A stretch of 27,791 nt of DNA from positions 1-27,791 of the forward strand of contig JAWVEV010000078.1 of assembly GCA_033856535.1 (NCBI GenBank). The letters run 5' to 3'. The stretch comes from JAWVEV01 sp033856535 (GTDB lineage Bacteria > Actinomycetota > Thermoleophilia > Miltoncostaeales > Miltoncostaeaceae). Shown piece after piece: positions 1-8,996 of this stretch. Under the pieces are notes generated by a model, which saw nothing but the letters and a program-made list of their open reading frames with translations, was not told the DNA's origin and ran no database searches. Position 1 is the stretch's first letter; each line of letters starts with the position of its first letter. Made by a program: the position numbers and the translations under genes.

Positions 1-1
1 C

Positions 2-2368
<2,367 letters not shown>

Positions 2369-2378
2369 CCTCAACTGT

Positions 2379-2405
2379 GGCGGGCCGCGGGTTTCGCGGC
2401 CCGCC
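2379..2405 (+). terminator. GC hairpin after ftsK
   Basis: A perfect 11-bp stem (GGCGGGCCGCG / CGCGGCCCGCC) with a 5-nt loop starts 10 nt after the ftsK stop. No T-run follows, so it is a candidate intrinsic terminator of the U-less kind often proposed in high-GC actinobacteria. It is the first of three hairpins between the two convergent genes. Confidence 0.6.
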
Positions 2406-2418
2406 CGGCCCACCTCAT

Positions 2419-2462
2419 GGGCCCGGCGCCCTCGGCTCTCCGCCGAGATTCGCGCCGGGCCC
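2419..2462. terminator. Nested hairpin between convergent ftsK and the STAND ATPase gene
   Basis: The outer arms 2419-2429 and 2452-2462 are perfectly complementary over 11 bp (GGGCCCGGCGC / GCGCCGGGCCC). Within them an inner hairpin forms, 2431-2436 with 2442-2447 (CTCGGC / GCCGAG, 5-nt loop). The structure is symmetric enough to stop transcription from either side; from the minus strand it lies 55 nt after the stop codon of the gene ending at 2518. A smaller 6-bp hairpin (2407-2423) overlaps it and would compete with it. Confidence 0.55.
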
Positions 2463-2517
2463 GTGGCGTCTCGCGGGCCGGTCGGCTCGGCCGGCTGGGG
2501 GGACCGAGTCGCGCTGC

Positions 2518-4416
2518 TCAGCGCAGGCGGTAGCCGACGCCGCGAACCGTCTCGACTCGGCCGGCGGATGTGCCGAGCTTGCGGCGGAGGGTGCGCACGA
2601 CCACGTCGACGACGTTGCTGCCGCCGTTGTACTCCGTTCCCCACACGATCGAGAGCAGATCGACGCGGCTGACCGGCTTCCCCGAGCGTTCGTGGAGCGC
2701 TTCCAGAACGCCGAACTCGAGAGGCGACAACCGGACGCGCCGACCCTGGACATCGACGGTGCGGTCGCCGGCGTCGAGCAGTGGTGACCGGGGGATGCCG
2801 AGCTCGGCGGCCGCGAGGTTCGCGAGCCAGCCGTCGATCGATTCGGGACCGAAGTCGAGCGCGGCCAGGTGGAAGGCGACGTCGCCGACGACGACCGGCC
2901 TCTCCAACGGGGCGAAGCCGAGCGTGACGAGCGCGGGCAAGAGCGGCTCGGGGTCGGCCACCGCGAAGTAGAGCCGGCCCAGATGCGGGCGCATCGTGAA
3001 GTAATCGCGCTTGACGTCGAGCATGGTCGTGGCCACGACGGGACCGGGCGCCTCGCCGGTGCCCACGGCGAGGGCGCGGCGGTGCACGAGCGTCCTCTGG
3101 CCCGGTGGCAATGGGTGGCGCCGTGCGTGGGCGAGCCACGCCGCGACGACGGGATCGTCTCGTTCGAGGGAGAGCGGGATCGCCCGCCACTCGCAGGTGA
3201 CGGAGCACCCGGCGACGCCCCCCGAACGGTCACGGACGACGCGCACCGCGTGCGGCGCCAGGTCCGCCCACCGATCGAGGACGGCGGCGCCCTCGGGCGG
3301 GTCGTGCTCGGCCCACAGCGCCCGGATGGCGGGCAGGTCCTCGGGGCGGGCGGGCTCGACGGAGTAGTGGTGCGCCGTGGTCGGGAACATCGCCTCGCGC
3401 ACGACGGGATTGTCGATCAGGAAGAGGAGGTCGGCCGTCGAGCGGGCGAGCTCGCGGACGCCGGCGCTGTGGGTCTGGGCGCGAACGTGATGCCAGGCGG
3501 CCGCCCGGTACGAGCGGAACCGGTCGGGATCGAGCGACCGCAGCCGTTCCGCCAGGGCCAGATGAACCGCGTCGTGGAGGACGAGCCCGTCGGCCGCCGC
3601 ATCGACGAACGACATGCCGCTCAGCCGCTCCAGCGCATCGTCGGCGTCCTCGTTCAGCATGGCGGTGAGAACCCCCGACGTGACGCGCCGCACCACCGAT
3701 GCCGCGTCGAGCGCTCGGCGTGCCGGACCGTCGAGGCCGTCGCGGAACGAGGACGCCAGAGCATTCAGGACGCGGGGGATGGCCGCCGCCGCCGGCAGGT
3801 CCCCGCCGGCCAGCCACGACTCGACGGCGAGCCGCAGGGCCAGCGGATGCCCCGCTCCGACCTTTCGGATGGCCGCGACCGCATCGGGCTCGTCGACGCC
3901 GGCGACACGGAGCAACTCGTCGACCTCGTCGTCGCCCAGCGGGCCGAGCGGAAGCACCTCGAGCCCTCCGAGGCGACCGCGCTCGACGGCCCACTCGAGC
4001 ATGGGCGGCTCGCGGCCGGCGACGACGAGTCGAACGGCGCGGCCGGCGCTGGGGAGCCAGTCCTGGCGCAGCCAGGGGTCGGCGATCCGGAACAGCTCGT
4101 AGGCGTCGATCGTGACGACCGCGGGAGCGCGGCCATCGGCGTCGTCGAGCCCTGGCGTCGGGGCCGAGTGGAGCGCGTCGAGCAGTCCGCGCTCCGTCGG
4201 CTCGATGGCGCGGCAGTCGATCGATACGACGGGTGTGCCGCGATCGCGGCACACCCGGCCGAACTCGTTCAGCAGGGCCGACTTCCCGATGCCGGTCATG
4301 CCGTAGACGAAGCAGACCCGCGGGCCCCCATCGTCGAGGACGCGGAGCAGCGCGCCCAGCTCCCGCGACCGACCGACGATCGGCGAACCACGCGGCTCAG
4401 CCAGCATCGGCTCCAT
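2518..4416 (-). CDS. STAND/AAA ATPase with GNAT-like middle domain and OmpR-type winged helix
   Basis: This 632-residue protein reads as a one-piece ATP-dependent transcription regulator. Residues 1 to about 230 form an AAA/STAND NTPase: Walker A GMTGIGKS (39-46), Walker B VVTIDAYE (D104) and the STAND-style GHPLAL (189-194). A helical region follows. Residues about 350-525 look like a GNAT acetyltransferase fold, opening with ARPEDLPAIRALW and ending around LGFAPLERPVVVGD, but I see no clear acetyl-CoA loop, so it may only bind a ligand. Residues about 550-632 are an OmpR/PhoB winged helix, with recognition helix NVVDVVVRTLRRKL and the closing VETVRGVGYRLR typical of that family. No receiver domain is present. 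The start lies 12 nt after the YdhR-like gene, so the two are probably cotranscribed. Ligand and target are unknown; the GNAT call is the least certain part. Confidence 0.8.
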   Translation of the reverse strand: MEPMLAEPRGSPIVGRSRELGALLRVLDDGGPRVCFVYGMTGIGKSALLNEFGRVCRDRGTPVVSIDCRAIEPTERGLLDALHSAPTPGLDDADGRAPAVVTIDAYELFRIADPWLRQDWLPSAGRAVRLVVAGREPPMLEWAVERGRLGGLEVLPLGPLGDDEVDELLRVAGVDEPDAVAAIRKVGAGHPLALRLAVESWLAGGDLPAAAAIPRVLNALASSFRDGLDGPARRALDAASVVRRVTSGVLTAMLNEDADDALERLSGMSFVDAAADGLVLHDAVHLALAERLRSLDPDRFRSYRAAAWHHVRAQTHSAGVRELARSTADLLFLIDNPVVREAMFPTTAHHYSVEPARPEDLPAIRALWAEHDPPEGAAVLDRWADLAPHAVRVVRDRSGGVAGCSVTCEWRAIPLSLERDDPVVAAWLAHARRHPLPPGQRTLVHRRALAVGTGEAPGPVVATTMLDVKRDYFTMRPHLGRLYFAVADPEPLLPALVTLGFAPLERPVVVGDVAFHLAALDFGPESIDGWLANLAAAELGIPRSPLLDAGDRTVDVQGRRVRLSPLEFGVLEALHERSGKPVSRVDLLSIVWGTEYNGGSNVVDVVVRTLRRKLGTSAGRVETVRGVGYRLR

Positions 4417-4428
4417 CGTGACAGGCGG

Positions 4429-4746
4429 TCAGGCGTGCGTCGCGACGAGCCCACGGGTCGTGCTCGTCGGCCCGGCCAGCACACCGAACCGCGTGAGCGT
4501 GATCCCGGCAAAGCCGGGGGTCGATCCGACACCTGCGAAGAGCTCGGAGGAGAGGAACTCGTCCGCGGCCTCGGCGCTCTCGAACAGGTACACGCCTCCA
4601 TAGACGCCGGCCTCGTGGTCAGCGACCCAGACCTTCGATGCCAGGCCGGGGACCGCGGCGAACGCCGGAGCGACGTCGTCGCACATCGCCCGGTACTGCT
4701 CCTCCGAGATCCCCTCGAGCGTGAAGTTCACGATCAGGACGTTCAT
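4429..4746 (-). CDS. YdhR-like small monooxygenase-fold protein
   Basis: A 105-residue protein that resembles the YdhR family, which has the ferredoxin-like fold of antibiotic-biosynthesis monooxygenases. It opens with a beta strand (MNVLIVNFTLEG), continues with a helix around EEQYRAMCDDVAPAFAAVPG, and has the typical VYLFESAEAADEFLSS segment. Members are annotated as putative monooxygenases, but few have a proven substrate. The ATG is supported by a Shine-Dalgarno run (GAGGGAGG) ending 6 nt upstream. It is the first gene of a two-gene unit with the STAND regulator. That pairing suggests the regulator may sense or control a small-molecule process involving this protein, which is inference. 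Confidence 0.7.
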   Translation of the reverse strand: MNVLIVNFTLEGISEEQYRAMCDDVAPAFAAVPGLASKVWVADHEAGVYGGVYLFESAEAADEFLSSELFAGVGSTPGFAGITLTRFGVLAGPTSTTRGLVATHA

Positions 4747-4900
4747 GTCATGCCTCCCTCGGCCAGTGGTGATGTCGCCATCATCGGCCCGGGGCACCGC
4801 TCGCTCGTGAGGACTTGATGAGGATTCGCCTGCAGCAACCGACAACCCCGTGGAGCCGCCGTTTCCGCTGCACGGTCCCGCATTCCGCAACGGCCGCCGG

Positions 4901-4929
4901 TTGCGTCCGGGGGAGGGGCGTTCTAGGGT
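4901..4929 (+). promoter_or_regulatory. Sigma-70-type promoter of rodZ
   Basis: TTGCGT (4901-4906), a 17-bp spacer and TAGGGT (4924-4929) make a good housekeeping promoter, with transcription expected near 4936, about 36 nt before the rodZ ATG. A 6-bp inverted repeat, CGCAAC (4886-4891) and GTTGCG (4900-4905), overlaps the -35 box and could be an operator. The rest of the 225-nt divergent gap (4747-4971) must also hold the promoter of the YdhR-like gene, but I could not place it. Confidence 0.6.
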
Positions 4930-4971
4930 GGCCCGCGATCCCGGTGCCCTCAACTCGGGTCGCTCGCCACC

Positions 4972-5790
4972 ATGTTTGAGATCGGGAACACACTTCGCGA
5001 GGCGCGCCTCCGCCGCGGGTTCGACATACCGCAGTGCGAGCAGGAGACCAAAATTCGCGCCAAGTACCTGCGCGCGATGGAGGAGGAGCAGTTCGACCTC
5101 ATGCCATCGCCGACGTACGTGCGCGGCTTTCTCCGCACCTACGCGGACTTCCTCGACCTCGACGGCCAGCTGGTCCTCGACGAGTACGAGTCGCGCTTCG
5201 GCGGCTTCGACAAGGGCCATGACCACGACCCGCGCCGCGGGCGCGGCACGCGCTCGGGCGTCCCGCCGGGCCAGTACGCCCGCGACCGGGGCAGGGGACG
5301 CGGCAGAGGACGCCGCGGGCGCCGCGCCGAGCCCCGTCGCACCGAGGCGCAGCTGCTCTGGCTCGCGATCGGCGGCGTCATGACGGTCGCCCTCCTGGTG
5401 TGGCTCGGCATCGGCAACGAGGACGCGGCCCAGCCGTCGTCCACGCCGCCGGCCACCCAGACGACCGGCACCACCGGCACCGGCACCGGGGAGATCGAGG
5501 AGCAGCCCGTCACCCCCGCCGTCGAGCGGATCGACATCACCCTGACCGGCGTCGGCGAGCAGGGCTCGTACCTCGAGGTCCGCGGGAAGAACGCCCAGGG
5601 CCCCCGGGTCTTCGTCGGCACCCTCGGCCCGGGCGAGGTCCAGACCTACAGCGTGAAGCGCAGCATCTACGTGCTCGTCGGCGCGCCCCAGGGCCTCACG
5701 GTGGCCGTCGACGGCGCGACCAAGCCGGTCTCGGGCGGCGTCGGCGGCTACATCGTCTCCAAGTCCGGCGTCCGCTTCGTCGGCGGCTGA
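4972..5790 (+). CDS. rodZ: RodZ-like cell-shape protein (HTH, one membrane helix, DUF4115)
   Basis: RodZ is a bitopic membrane protein that links the cell-shape machinery to the cytoplasm. The N-terminal 75 residues are an Xre-type helix-turn-helix of the HTH_25 kind (GNTLREARLRRGFDI, then TKIRAKYLRAMEEEQFDLMP and YVRGFLRTYADFLDLD). A basic, Arg/Gly-rich juxtamembrane stretch follows, then one membrane helix (LWLAIGGVMTVALLVWLGIG), a Thr/Pro/Gly-rich outer linker, and a C-terminal beta-rich DUF4115 domain (about 178-272). Length (272 aa) and order are normal for the family. No convincing Shine-Dalgarno precedes the ATG. In this lineage the gene is expected just after ftsK; here the STAND/YdhR pair lies between. 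Confidence 0.88.
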   Translation: MFEIGNTLREARLRRGFDIPQCEQETKIRAKYLRAMEEEQFDLMPSPTYVRGFLRTYADFLDLDGQLVLDEYESRFGGFDKGHDHDPRRGRGTRSGVPPGQYARDRGRGRGRGRRGRRAEPRRTEAQLLWLAIGGVMTVALLVWLGIGNEDAAQPSSTPPATQTTGTTGTGTGEIEEQPVTPAVERIDITLTGVGEQGSYLEVRGKNAQGPRVFVGTLGPGEVQTYSVKRSIYVLVGAPQGLTVAVDGATKPVSGGVGGYIVSKSGVRFVGG

Positions 5791-5803
5791 GCCACCGCCG
5801 CGC

Positions 5804-7057
5804 CTGCGCGCGGCCGTCCTCGTCACCGGCGACGAGGTCCTTCGGGGCCGGATCGCCGACCAGAACGCCGCCCCGCTGGCGCGATCGCTCGACGCGCGCG
5901 GGGTCGTCATGGAGCGCGTCACCTTCGTCGGCGACGCCATGCCGGACCTCGTCGATGCCCTCACCGGCCTGCTCGCCTCCGGCGTCGACCTGCTCTGCGT
6001 CTCCGGGGGCCTCGGGCCGACCCACGACGACCTGACCATGGCCGCGGTGGCGGCGGCCACCGGCCGCCCCCACGAGCTCGACGAGGACGCCCTCGCGATG
6101 GTCCGCGCCGCCGGCACCGCGGCCGGGGTCGACCCCGCCGTGGCCCGCTCGGTCCAGGAGAAGCAGGCCACGCTCCCGCGCGGCGCCCACGTCCTGCCGC
6201 CGCCCGGCACCGCGCCCGGCTGCGTCCTGGCGCACGGGCAGGCCCTGATCGTCGTGCTCCCCGGCCCGCCGTGGGAGCTCCAGGCCATGTGGGACGAGGC
6301 CCTCGCCAGCGGCCCTCTGGCCGATCGGCTCCGCGCGGCGGCGCCCTTCCGGGAGCGCGTGCTGCGCGTCGCCGGCGTCCCCGAGTCGCGCTTCGTGCGC
6401 GCGTTCGACGGCATGGACCCGGCCGACCGCGACGCCCTCGCGGTCGGCGTCTGCGCGCGGGACGGGGAGCTCGAGGTGACCGTTCGGCACGGCCCGGCCG
6501 GCAGCCCGGCCGCCGACGCCCTCGAGCGCGCCCTGAGGGCCGAGGTCGGCGACGCCCTCTACAGCCGCGACGGCGGCGACCTCGACACCGCGGTCGCCCG
6601 CCTGCTCGACCGCGACGGCGCCACGCTCGCGGTGGCCGAGTCCTGCACCGGCGGCGGCCTGGGCGCCCGGCTCACCGCCCGCGAGGGGGCGTCCGCCCGC
6701 TTCCTCGGCGGCGTCATCTCGTACTCGGACGACGTGAAGCGCGACGTCCTGGGCGTCGATCCCGAGATCCTGCGCCGCCATGGCGCGGTCTCGGCCGAGT
6801 GCGCCGAGGCCATGGCCGGCGGCGTCCGGCGCCTCGTCGGGAGCGACTGGGCGCTCAGCATCACGGGCGTCGCCGGCCCGGGCGGCGGCTCCGAGGAGAA
6901 GCCGGTCGGCCTGGTGTACCTCGGCATCGCCGGCCCCGACGGCGTCGCCAGCGAGCGCCTGCGCCTGCGCGGCGACCGCGAGCGCGTCCGCGCCCGTTCC
7001 GCCGCGCTCGCGCTGCACCTGCTCCGCCGGACCCTGGAGGCCCGGGCCCCGGCCTGA
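5804..7057 (+). CDS. cinA: CinA: MoCF-like domain plus nicotinamide-nucleotide amidase domain, probable CTG start
   Basis: CinA-family proteins recycle damaged or by-product pyridine nucleotides; the C-terminal domain deamidates NMN. The N-terminal molybdopterin-binding-like domain shows AAVLVTGDEVLRGRIAD at its very start and SGGLGPTHDDLTM further on. The C-terminal CinA domain shows AESCTGGGLGARLT, GGVISYSDDVKRDVLGV and ITGVAGPGGGSEEKPVG. The first ATG (5909) would delete the conserved GDEVLRGRIADQN segment, and no ATG, GTG or TTG lies upstream in frame. I therefore place the start at CTG 5804, giving 417 residues, a normal length. That CTG sits in the loop of a 7-bp hairpin (5797-5814), 13 nt after the rodZ stop, without a Shine-Dalgarno. 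If the CTG is wrong, only the 5' end changes. Confidence 0.88.
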   Translation: MRAAVLVTGDEVLRGRIADQNAAPLARSLDARGVVMERVTFVGDAMPDLVDALTGLLASGVDLLCVSGGLGPTHDDLTMAAVAAATGRPHELDEDALAMVRAAGTAAGVDPAVARSVQEKQATLPRGAHVLPPPGTAPGCVLAHGQALIVVLPGPPWELQAMWDEALASGPLADRLRAAAPFRERVLRVAGVPESRFVRAFDGMDPADRDALAVGVCARDGELEVTVRHGPAGSPAADALERALRAEVGDALYSRDGGDLDTAVARLLDRDGATLAVAESCTGGGLGARLTAREGASARFLGGVISYSDDVKRDVLGVDPEILRRHGAVSAECAEAMAGGVRRLVGSDWALSITGVAGPGGGSEEKPVGLVYLGIAGPDGVASERLRLRGDRERVRARSAALALHLLRRTLEARAPA

Positions 7058-7071
7058 GGCGCGCGCCGGCC

Positions 7072-7107
7072 GTGACGCCTCCGTGCGCCCGCCGGCACCG
7101 GCGTCAC
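7072..7107 (+). terminator. Inverted repeat after cinA
   Basis: GTGACGCC (7072-7079) and GGCGTCAC (7100-7107) are perfect 8-bp complements around a 20-nt loop, 14 nt after the cinA stop. The right arm is also part of a second dyad, GTCAC-N6-GTGAC (7103-7118), ending 11 nt before the thpR -10 box. The segment could be an attenuator or an operator; no T-run follows. Confidence 0.35.
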
Positions 7108-7129
7108 CCATCCGTGACACCGGCCCGGC

Positions 7130-7135
7130 TACGGT
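7130..7135 (+). promoter_or_regulatory. -10 box of thpR, probably leaderless
   Basis: TACGGT ends 7 nt before the GTG at 7143, the spacing at which actinobacterial transcripts begin exactly on the start codon. No -35 hexamer is recognisable at 16-19 bp. Confidence 0.5.
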
Positions 7136-7142
7136 GGGGAAG

Positions 7143-7757
7143 GTGAGCGCCACCCCGCTGCGCCCGGACAACCGCCTCTTCGTGGCCCTCGACCTGCCGC
7201 CGGCCGAGCGCCGCGCGCTCGCCGAGCGGGGGGCGCGCCTGGCGTCCGAGCTCGGCGGCCGGCCGGTGCCCGAGGCCAACCTGCACCTCACGCTCGCGTT
7301 CCTGGGCCGGGTCCCCCCCGACCGGGGTCCGGACCTGCTCGCGGCGCTTCGCGAGGCGCTGGTCGGACCCGCCCCGCGCCTCGAGCTGGTGGGGCCGATC
7401 GCCTTTCCGAGACCGGCGCGGGCGACGGTCGCCGGCGTCGAGCTGCGCGATCGGACGGACGCCCTCGCGACGCTCCATCGCGGGGTGGAGGAGGCCGTGC
7501 GGCGAGCCGCCGGCATCCCGCCGGAGGACCGCCCGCTGCGCGCGCACGTGACGCTCGTGCGCTTCCGGCGCCCGACGCGGATCGCGCCCGATGCGTCCGA
7601 CGATCGGGAACGTGCGTTCGATTGCAGCCGATGCGCGCTCTATGATTCCCACCAGGTCACCGGAGGCCCGCCGCGCTACCAGGCGCTGCTGGTGGCGACC
7701 CTCGAGGCCCCCTCGGGGGCGCGCGACGAGCCGTCCTCCGAAGACCCGGACCCGTGA
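7143..7757 (+). CDS. thpR: RNA 2',3'-cyclic phosphodiesterase (LigT/ThpR family)
   Basis: ThpR opens 2',3'-cyclic phosphates at RNA ends to a 2'-phosphate and belongs to the 2H phosphoesterases. Both catalytic HxTL-type motifs are visible: NLHLTLAFLG near residue 50 and RAHVTLVRFR near residue 140. RLFVALDLPP close to the N-terminus is typical, and 204 residues is a little above the usual length. The GTG at 7143 is preferred because a TACGGT -10 box ends 7 nt before it; an in-frame GTG at 7134 is the alternative. The last 150 bases double as the recA promoter region, and the stop lies 53 nt before recA. Confidence 0.88.
   Translation: MSATPLRPDNRLFVALDLPPAERRALAERGARLASELGGRPVPEANLHLTLAFLGRVPPDRGPDLLAALREALVGPAPRLELVGPIAFPRPARATVAGVELRDRTDALATLHRGVEEAVRRAAGIPPEDRPLRAHVTLVRFRRPTRIAPDASDDRERAFDCSRCALYDSHQVTGGPPRYQALLVATLEAPSGARDEPSSEDPDP
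7608..7646 (+). promoter_or_regulatory. LexA (SOS) box and promoter of recA, inside thpR
   Basis: GAACGTGCGTTC (7608-7619) fits the GAAC-N4-GTTC core of the SOS box of Bacillus and actinobacteria, and its right half continues as GTTCGA, as in the mycobacterial consensus. A near-consensus -10 box, TATGAT (7641-7646), lies downstream; TTCGAT (7617-7622) at 18 bp would be the -35 box and overlaps the LexA site. LexA bound here would block RNA polymerase. Transcription would start near 7653, giving recA a leader of about 158 nt. This arrangement is read from sequence and known LexA sites, not measured. Confidence 0.72.
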
Positions 7758-7774
7758 TGCCGCACACCGCACGC

Positions 7775-7792
7775 CGAGGCCTCCCGGCCTCG
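7775..7792 (+). other. Hairpin in the recA leader
   Basis: CGAGGCC-TCCC-GGCCTCG is a perfect 7-bp stem with a tetraloop. It lies between the thpR stop and the recA ribosome binding site, ending about 6 nt before the AGAGGAGG. It may end thpR transcription from its own promoter or shape the recA leader. Confidence 0.4.
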
Positions 7793-7810
7793 ACTCAGAG
7801 GAGGATCCCC

Positions 7811-8893
7811 GTGGAGAAGCAGCAACAGGCTGCACTTGGCTCGGCCGTCGCTCAGATCGAGCGTCAGTTCGGCAAGGGCGCCATCATGCGCATGGGCGAC
7901 TCCCCGGTGAGCGAGGTCTCCGCGATCCCCACCGGCTCGCTCGCGCTCGACCTGGCGCTCGGCATCGGCGGCCTGCCGCGCGGGCGCATCGTGGAGGTCT
8001 TCGGCCCGGAGAGCTCGGGCAAGACGACGCTCGTCTACCACCTGATCGCCCAGGCGCAGAAGCGCGGCGGCCTCGCCGCCTTCATCGACGCCGAGCACTC
8101 GATGGACCCGAGCTATGCCAAGCGCATCGGCGTCGATATCGACGAGCTACTGCTCTCCCAGCCCGACCACGGCGAGCAGGCGCTGGAGATCACCGACCTG
8201 CTCGTGCGCTCCACCGCGCTCGACGTGGTGGCGATCGACTCGGTGGCGGCCCTGGTGCCCAAGGCCGAGATCGAGGGCGAGATGGGCGACACCCACGTGG
8301 GGCTGCAGGCGCGCCTCATGTCCCAGGCGCTGCGCAAGCTCGCCGGCACGCTCAACCGGGCCGGCACCATCTGCATCTTCACCAACCAGCTGCGGGAGAA
8401 GATCGGGGTCATGTTCGGCAGCCCCGAGACCACCCCCGGCGGGCGGGCGCTGAAGTTCTACGCGTCGGTGCGCCTGGACATCCGCCGCATCGAGACCCTC
8501 AAGGAGGGCGCCGAGGCGATCGGCAACCGGGCCCGCGTGAAGGTGGTCAAGAACAAGGTGGCGCCGCCGTTCCGCCAGGCCGAGTTCGACATCATCTACG
8601 GGGAGGGCATCTCCCATGAGGGCAACCTGATCGACCTCGGGGTCGAGAAGGGGATGGTGCAGAAGAGCGGCGCCTACTTCTCCTTCGGCGACGAGCGGCT
8701 CGGCCAGGGCCGCAACGCGGCGCGGGGCTTCCTCAAGGAGCACGTGGACGTGGCCGACCGGATCGAGGCGGCCATCCGCGCGGACGCCGGTCTCGGCGTC
8801 CAGGAGCCCGGCCCGGAGCTGACGGTCGACCCGGAGACCGGCGAGGTCACCGAGGCGCCGGCCAAGGTGGAGGAGCTGGCCGCCCGCCGGTAG
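7811..8893 (+). CDS. recA: Recombinase RecA
   Basis: RecA forms ATP-dependent filaments on single-stranded DNA, catalyses strand exchange and triggers LexA self-cleavage. Walker A is GPESSGKTT. The loop L1/L2 region reads EGEMGDTHVGLQARLMSQ and TNQLREKIGVMFGSPETTPG, and the C-terminal domain ends in an acidic tail. The GTG at 7811 is chosen because AGAGGAGG stands about 5 nt upstream and because EKQQQAALGSAVAQIERQFG is the usual N-terminus; starts at 7754 or 7757 would add an unconserved stretch. That gives 360 residues, normal length. The promoter with a LexA box lies in thpR. No recX follows directly, although in many actinobacteria it does. Confidence 0.98.
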   Translation: MEKQQQAALGSAVAQIERQFGKGAIMRMGDSPVSEVSAIPTGSLALDLALGIGGLPRGRIVEVFGPESSGKTTLVYHLIAQAQKRGGLAAFIDAEHSMDPSYAKRIGVDIDELLLSQPDHGEQALEITDLLVRSTALDVVAIDSVAALVPKAEIEGEMGDTHVGLQARLMSQALRKLAGTLNRAGTICIFTNQLREKIGVMFGSPETTPGGRALKFYASVRLDIRRIETLKEGAEAIGNRARVKVVKNKVAPPFRQAEFDIIYGEGISHEGNLIDLGVEKGMVQKSGAYFSFGDERLGQGRNAARGFLKEHVDVADRIEAAIRADAGLGVQEPGPELTVDPETGEVTEAPAKVEELAARR

Positions 8894-8918
8894 GGCGCCC
8901 GCGCGACCTCCCAGATGT

Positions 8919-8946
8919 GGCGCCCCGGCCCGCCCGCCGGGGCGCC
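8919..8946 (+). terminator. Strong GC hairpin after recA
   Basis: A perfect 10-bp stem, GGCGCCCCGG / CCGGGGCGCC, with an 8-nt loop, starts 26 nt after the recA stop. No T-run follows. It separates recA from the secreted-protein gene, which has its own promoter-like sequence. Confidence 0.6.
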
Positions 8947-8996
8947 GCGCACCCCCGGCCCTGACGGGCGGCGACCGAAGCGCGGATGATGGCCTC

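Noticed and set aside
2869..4818. 649-codon plus-strand frame opposite the STAND gene
   Set aside because: The minus strand carries Walker motifs and a winged helix; the plus frame is repetitive and charged with no domain.
4429..6414. Long minus-strand open frame (661 codons) across rodZ and cinA
   Set aside because: Only its 3' part, from 4746, is the YdhR-like gene. The rest is low-complexity Arg/Ala/Gly translation opposite rodZ and cinA, as expected in GC-rich DNA.
7612..7627. GTTCGATT resembling a tRNA T-loop
   Set aside because: No flanking acceptor or anticodon stems; it lies in thpR and is better explained by the LexA box.
7754..7813. recA starting at GTG 7754 or ATG 7757
   Set aside because: These add 18-19 residues unlike RecA, while GTG 7811 has AGAGGAGG at the right distance.
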